From the NCBI GenBank assembly GCA_005765155.1, contig VCCP01000002.1, positions 2,976,001 to 3,040,000 of the forward strand: a stretch of DNA of 64,000 nucleotides, in the 5' to 3' direction. The translations under genes were made by a program, and so were the position numbers. Below are positions 59,281-64,000 of the stretch, in pieces (the first letter of the stretch is position 1; each line of letters opens with the position of its first letter). Source of the DNA: Zelopaecilomyces penicillatus. Its lineage: Eukaryota; Ascomycota; Sordariomycetes; Hypocreales; Pseudodiploosporaceae. The notes beneath the pieces were generated by a model. That model was not told the DNA's origin and did no database searches. It was given only the letters and a program-made list of their open reading frames with translations.

Positions 59281-62200
59281 GAGGTATGACTGCACTCTAT
59301 ACTGTAAGCTCAGGATTAACAACTTACAATACCGTACCCTAGATAATAGATAATTACTTAGGCAACTCTCAACCTTAGGTTGAGGTACTATACTAACCTG
59401 CCTGTACGTTAGCGTTAGTACAGGTAGGCAAGTTGGTACCTACATATCTAGGTAGGTAGGTCCTATTTATTATCGTGTGAACCAGAAGGGCTCGCAGAGT
59501 ATCAGTACTAGTCATGTTCTGCTGGGGAAAGTGCGGCTAGAATGCTTATCCTAGAGTTACTGCCAGGCAGAGACTTATGGGCATAACAGACATGGTCCAT
59601 ACGTAATTACGTGCGTACCTTCATTTAGGAGGCCAGGCCAATTGGTCGCCACACTGACCACTGATTGCAAGGTGCAGTTGGTATTTCAATTTTGTCCTAG
59701 CGTGGACCTGCCACGTAGACATTGAGACGAAATATTGAGGTCTACGAGCGGAGGGATCCCCATTCAGAGTCCGGCTGACAAAGTCCGACGAGCTCTATCC
59801 AGACAATAGGCTACTATATGTAATTATGTCTTGACCTCCGACGATACTACCCTAAACAAATGCATCAGCAGGTCTGTCAGCACAGCAACTTTCAGCACGC
59901 CACGGTAAGTGAACCAATCAATAATGCTAGGCTAGATGCAAAGCTCTATAAAATAAATACCAACTTTGCGCCGAGCACACTCAATGACCCATCATTAGAT
60001 AAGGTAAATACTACCTTATTTGCGCTAGTTCACGAGTAACATCAACAGATGATGCAGAGCTAGAGCGGTGTGGCCTACGATGGGTACCACCTCAAGAGCG
60101 ATATCGCTCCAGAAAGACTCAACAATTCATGGATTAACACCCGACAATAAGACCATCCATCACTCAGTAGAAAGACACGAGATCCCGTCCCATCCACGGC
60201 CGCCTACGCTGTCCCAGCTCCCTTGATTTCAATGCTCTCCACATTGGGGAAGAACTGCGCTACGAGGCGGCAATACAGACATGATGTGTTTGTTTGTTTA
60301 CATGATACTTATTTGTTTGTTTACAGACATGTCCGATCCCAAGGCAACCTGACCCGACTGTCGAATGCGAGCAGTTGAATGAATGCACCCCCTTCATATA
60401 CATGACTGCAGTGAAAGGGATGGCGTTACTGTAGATACTTCAGATATGCACTGTGCGTTATTGACATCAAAACAACAGTCCTGTTCGTAGGGTAGCGGAC
60501 GGCTGTATGGACAGAGTCCCTTGCCCCCCTTGCTGTATTCCCGTTGTGATGGGGAGACCCTTGATAAACCAAAACCAGCAGAAAATATCATAGAAAGTAC
60601 GGTAGGTAGGTACATTAATAGATACCAACATGTACTGATTTAGTACTCACCTATTTGGATTGGCTCCGTCTGTCTGGGAGGGGAGAAAGAGAGCAAATTA
60701 CATCACATGCACTGTCAATGAAGCAACCAACTATGGCACGACGATGAAACAATGAAAACTTGTTCGAGCCATGAAGCATCGGCTCGGACTGGATCACGTT
60801 GAGCCACACTCAGGCTAGGGGTTACCATCACCAAACTTGTTGCCAAGCACAGTGCTGTAGGAGGACTGCATGCCTAAGTTGGCACTATTATGATATTGGA
60901 GAACAACGTGTCTGTAATTGGGGATTCGTACACAGATATTGAGGTAGATAAAGAGGTAGGGAGGGAGGATGTGGTGGTCAAGAGGCCGAAAGGGAGCAAG
61001 TAATTATGGATTAATACCAAATAAAGCGCGAGGGCACCTGTACCTCCTAATATTTAATCCTCATCTGCACCTTATGTGTACGTACCTGTAGCTGTATGTG
61101 CGCAAGTATGTACTTACATATGTACAATGTAGGAAAGTGCAGGACAACTCCGCTCATGTCAATACGGCTTGCATGTTGGAGACACAATCAAGCCAATCGT
61201 AGCCACGGTTAACTGAACATGAGACAGCAAGATAGGGGTGTGGGTGGTTGCATCGGTCGTCGGGGACCACAAAATGGCTTCCGGTTGGAAAGCTGGGCCT
61301 AGGGAGTAATGAGGTGAGGGATGAATGAACAAGAACGGATGGACACCTGATGTCAGTCAGCGCGGATCGGTACTTTACGCCATTATGCCACATTTTGTAC
61401 CTTGTTGCGTCCCGCCGTTTCCGAGGCTGATATGGTTTTTTTTGCCTTTCTTCAAACTGCATCTACGACGGGGCGTCCTCGTAATATTCATTCTATAGGT
61501 TCCGCAAAACCGACTTTGCGTTCAAATGAGTGGTTGGTTAATGAGCCTGTTTGGGAGAGGACGCTGTTGTATGGAGCACCGCATCGTGCCCAAGTTAGTT
61601 ACCTAGGACCTAAGGTACCTACTACAATTTCTCACTGCAATGTCCAGCGTGTCCTCGCGCTCTGGTCCCACCAAGTGGTGCCACGCAGCACACCTTGGGC
61701 TCGTTGCGCTGCGCAGGTGGTTGGTGAGCTGCAGCCAAGGTACCTCACCGATAGGTCCTCCCGCACGCAGGGTCCTGGTGCAGTAACTGTACACGTGTAC
61801 CCCAGACGGCGGTACCGGGCGGTGTGGGCTCGCGGACATAGTAGGTACCGTAGGTCCTCCATGTCCGTACCTAGGCACCTTCAGTACCTTGGTACCGAGA
61901 AATGTGGTGCGCTCTTCCAGATGTTGTCGCTCCGTCCGTCAGAGTGTGGTTTGCCTGCACTAGTCGTGTATACTGTGCACCATGCGTTGCTGACACGGCT
62001 AGGTCACGCTGGTCACCCGTCATTTCGTCGCCTGTGGAGACGCCACCTGGCGTCCTCTTCACCTTTTAGGCCTAGCTTTGCCTAGCCATGCCCATGCCAG
62101 CACACTCAACACATAACATAACAATATCCCTGGCACGCGTCAACCACCCAGAGCATGGCGTGGCCGAGAGAGTTGCGTTTGCGGGGCACTTATACTCAGG

Positions 62201-62800
62201 CTGACAGCACCGCCGCTTTCCAAGTACTCGCTTAACATCGTTTGGGCCTGACTGCATGATCCGATGCGCGACGTAAATTGCGAGCTCTAATACTGCAGAT
62301 GATGAAAGAATACAATGTATAGGCCTGGCCCCCTAGGTGGCACAGTGTGATCAACAGTTGTGCCGTGGCGTCTCAGGAGTCGCATTTCAGACAGTCTTTT
62401 GTGCCAGCCGGCTCATATTGCACGGTGTCTCCCTCGACAGTAATCTCAACAGCTGGACGATCTGCGATTCCAATGTTCAGCGCAGCGAGAGAAAGGGATC
62501 ACATCATCGGACAGCATCGCGGTATTAGCCCATCCATTATGGAGGACGGGGAGTGGGCACCACGCTGACAATGCAGGCGAAAGGAGGCTGCCGATTCTTG
62601 GGCTGTCCTCGGCCGGAGTGGCATTCATCATCTGCCTATAGAAGTACCTTGGTACCTGTTGCTACCTTAGGTTCTACCTAGGTAGTCCGCGCATGTAACT
62701 TCAATTGGTAGTAGCGAGTAAGAATTCGCAGAGATGCACAGTGGCATGGATGAATAGCAACACTACCGACCCAACAGTGCTCAACCATCTTAGACAGTGC
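59281..62800. other. 3.5-kb gene-poor intergenic region with short palindromic motifs
   Basis: No protein-coding gene or tRNA that I can support. It is rich in overlapping TACCTAGGTA/GGTACC/AGGTAGGTA-type motifs (for example 59,437-59,463, 60,599-60,613, 61,594-61,623, 61,840-61,900, 62,640-62,690), which are common between genes of hypocrealean fungi. A duplicated TTTGTTTGTTTAC motif lies at about 60,286-60,323. A GC-rich plus-strand frame at 61,432-62,085 has no recognisable domain. Confidence 0.6.
60273..60332 (+). promoter_or_regulatory. Duplicated forkhead-type motif
   Basis: Two copies of TTTGTTTGTTTACA about 24 bp apart, each next to an ACAGACATG-like stretch. TGTTTAC is the core bound by forkhead factors. 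No target gene is known and function is conjecture. Confidence 0.3.
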
Positions 62801-64000
62801 AGCACAGTACTGTATACATTTTGACATTAGGCCTGGCCCATCGTTTTCCACTGCACCTGCTGGTAGCGGCTGCTGCGCTATTCGATGACACGGCCCCACC
62901 CCCAGCGCCTCTGCACGGCTCCAGTCCCTTCACCCCCCAACCAGGTCCTTCCACCCGTTTCGATCCCGTCCTCTTCATCCATCCACCGCCATTCCCTCGC
63001 ATCCTCTCCCTCACCTTTATTATCATCTCTTAGCCTTTCATCTCATCGTTTCATTCCGCCACTTCCTTCCCTTTCACGGCGCCTTGATCAGCAAACACCT
63101 TCTTTCTCTTCGAGCTCGAGCTTGCACTTCTCATCATTCGACGGCTACACCATAACTTGTCAATTCACTCGCCAGCCGTGCAAGCTCATGCTCCCACTGG
63201 ACCGCGTGACTCCAGTTAACTGTTAAGAGAAAGAAGGGTCCATTTCCGCTTGTCAAGCCTGTGTTCTTCGACGTTCAAGCTCGTTTCCTGTTTTATTACT
63301 TCGTCGCCTTCGTGTACATCGATCAGCGCCGGAGTCTTGCTACATCTTCCACGCAAACCAGGCTCGCCTCAGTCGTCATTACCATACCCGCCGGTCTCGG
63401 CCCGGCTTACTCATTGCATCACCAAATCACCATCGAGTAATCTTTGTTCGTTGCGTCCATTGTCAGAGTTTGAGTTGCGGTTCCGATCAAGTTTCAACAC
63501 GCCCGACATCATCGACTCCAGCTCTCTTGTCAAACAACTACCAACTCCCGTCTCGAGTCTTATCACATCCGCCTGCGTGACCTCGTTCCCTGTTACCTCG
63601 GCGGCAATCTCTGGAACCCACATACTCTACAGCCCAATCTTGTCAACATCAGGCTTTCTTGACGGCTCCGACCCACGCTGTTCAGTCAACGGCCCCCAAT
63701 TTCTGTTTTGCGAAGAATCCACTCTTTTCTTTGCCAATACCATAACGCGAACTCGATGTTATCATAACGAACTTTAAAATCGGACCCTTGCACCACCCAC
63801 GAGCCACCTGGCTCTGGCCAATCGCCACTACGTCCATTTCATAATACACATCTCTTTTGTTTTTTTACTTGTCGAAATACTTGCAAATGAGCCATTGATT
63901 CTTCTACGACCAGCACCTTCAGCCAAATTTGGTGTCAACTTCACTTCTCGACCTTGCTCTCGCTCCCTGTACATTCATCAACATCCTATTCTCATACCCT
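62801..64000 (+). promoter_or_regulatory. Pyrimidine-rich promoter/leader of a gene beyond the window
   Basis: From about 62,885 to 63,130 the plus strand is strongly C/T-rich (long CTTCC, CATCC, CCTCACC runs), typical of fungal promoters and leaders of plus-strand genes. Further CT-rich sequence continues to the right edge. The frames across 63,250-63,777 start without ATG and are Ser/Pro/Leu-rich without domains, so I read this as untranslated DNA. A long leader would suit a regulatory gene starting after 64,000. Confidence 0.4.

Noticed and set aside
61432..62085. Plus-strand GC-rich open frame of over 200 codons
   Set aside because: Full frame begins at a non-ATG codon, has no recognisable domain, is Arg/Ser/Leu-rich and overlaps palindromic TACC/GGTA motifs; chance openness is more likely.
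63250..63777. Ser/Pro-rich plus-strand frame of 175 codons
   Set aside because: Starts at TTG, no domain, lies in pyrimidine-rich DNA typical of promoters and leaders.

Overview
The window is nuclear DNA of a filamentous ascomycete (Pezizomycotina, probably a sordariomycete such as a hypocrealean fungus). Evidence: short GT..AG introns, pyrimidine-rich leaders, TACCTAGGTA-type palindromes between genes, conserved single-copy fungal genes, and heavy transition-only decay of repeats typical of repeat-induced point mutation (RIP). The genus is inference.

About 1-49,850 is one very AT-rich block made of nested, RIP-degraded transposons; boundaries could be fixed by matching long terminal repeats (LTRs) and 5-bp target-site duplications (TSDs). 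Nest I: an old Gypsy (Gypsy-E, 1-2,892, resuming at 17,117) was split by Gypsy-1 (2,893-17,111, TSD ATCTT), which was split by Copia-A (3,724-9,954, minus strand, TSD AATAT). Nest II: Gypsy-D (22,620-44,778, plus, TSD AATTA) contains Gypsy-C (24,188-39,724, minus, TSD TATAT), which contains Copia-B (27,124-33,897, minus, TSD AGTTT) and a nearly unmutated solo LTR of the Gypsy-1 family (37,050-37,263, TSD ATTAT); Copia-B itself contains a further solo LTR (31,940-32,391, TSD GCTTA). Another solo Copia LTR lies at 21,325-21,799 (TSD TAATA). Decay mirrors the order of insertion. A Mutator-like (MULE) DNA transposon at about 47,324-50,158 ends the block: its left end is RIP-mutated and its right end is not.

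From about 50,160 base composition is normal and five housekeeping genes follow: a CorA/ALR-type magnesium transporter (51,032-52,933, +), TIM8 (54,246-54,657, +), ribosomal protein uL23/RPL25 (55,029-55,744, -), a Bmt2-type 25S rRNA adenine methyltransferase (56,408-57,271, +) and the enolase-phosphatase E1 of methionine salvage, UTR4 (57,936-59,005, -). A 0.6-kb AT-rich island separates the first two. 59,260-62,800 holds no gene I can support, and 62,800-64,000 looks like the promoter and leader of a gene beyond the right edge.

The five genes are not a pathway; two act in ribosome biogenesis (RPL25, BMT2). The AT-rich block has the character of constitutive heterochromatin and could be a pericentromere or a large dispersed AT block. 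I found no novel defence or metabolic system. The most unusual items are the datable transposon stratigraphy, the unmutated solo LTR, the one-sided MULE boundary, and a long unexplained coding-like region at the 3' end of Gypsy-1.
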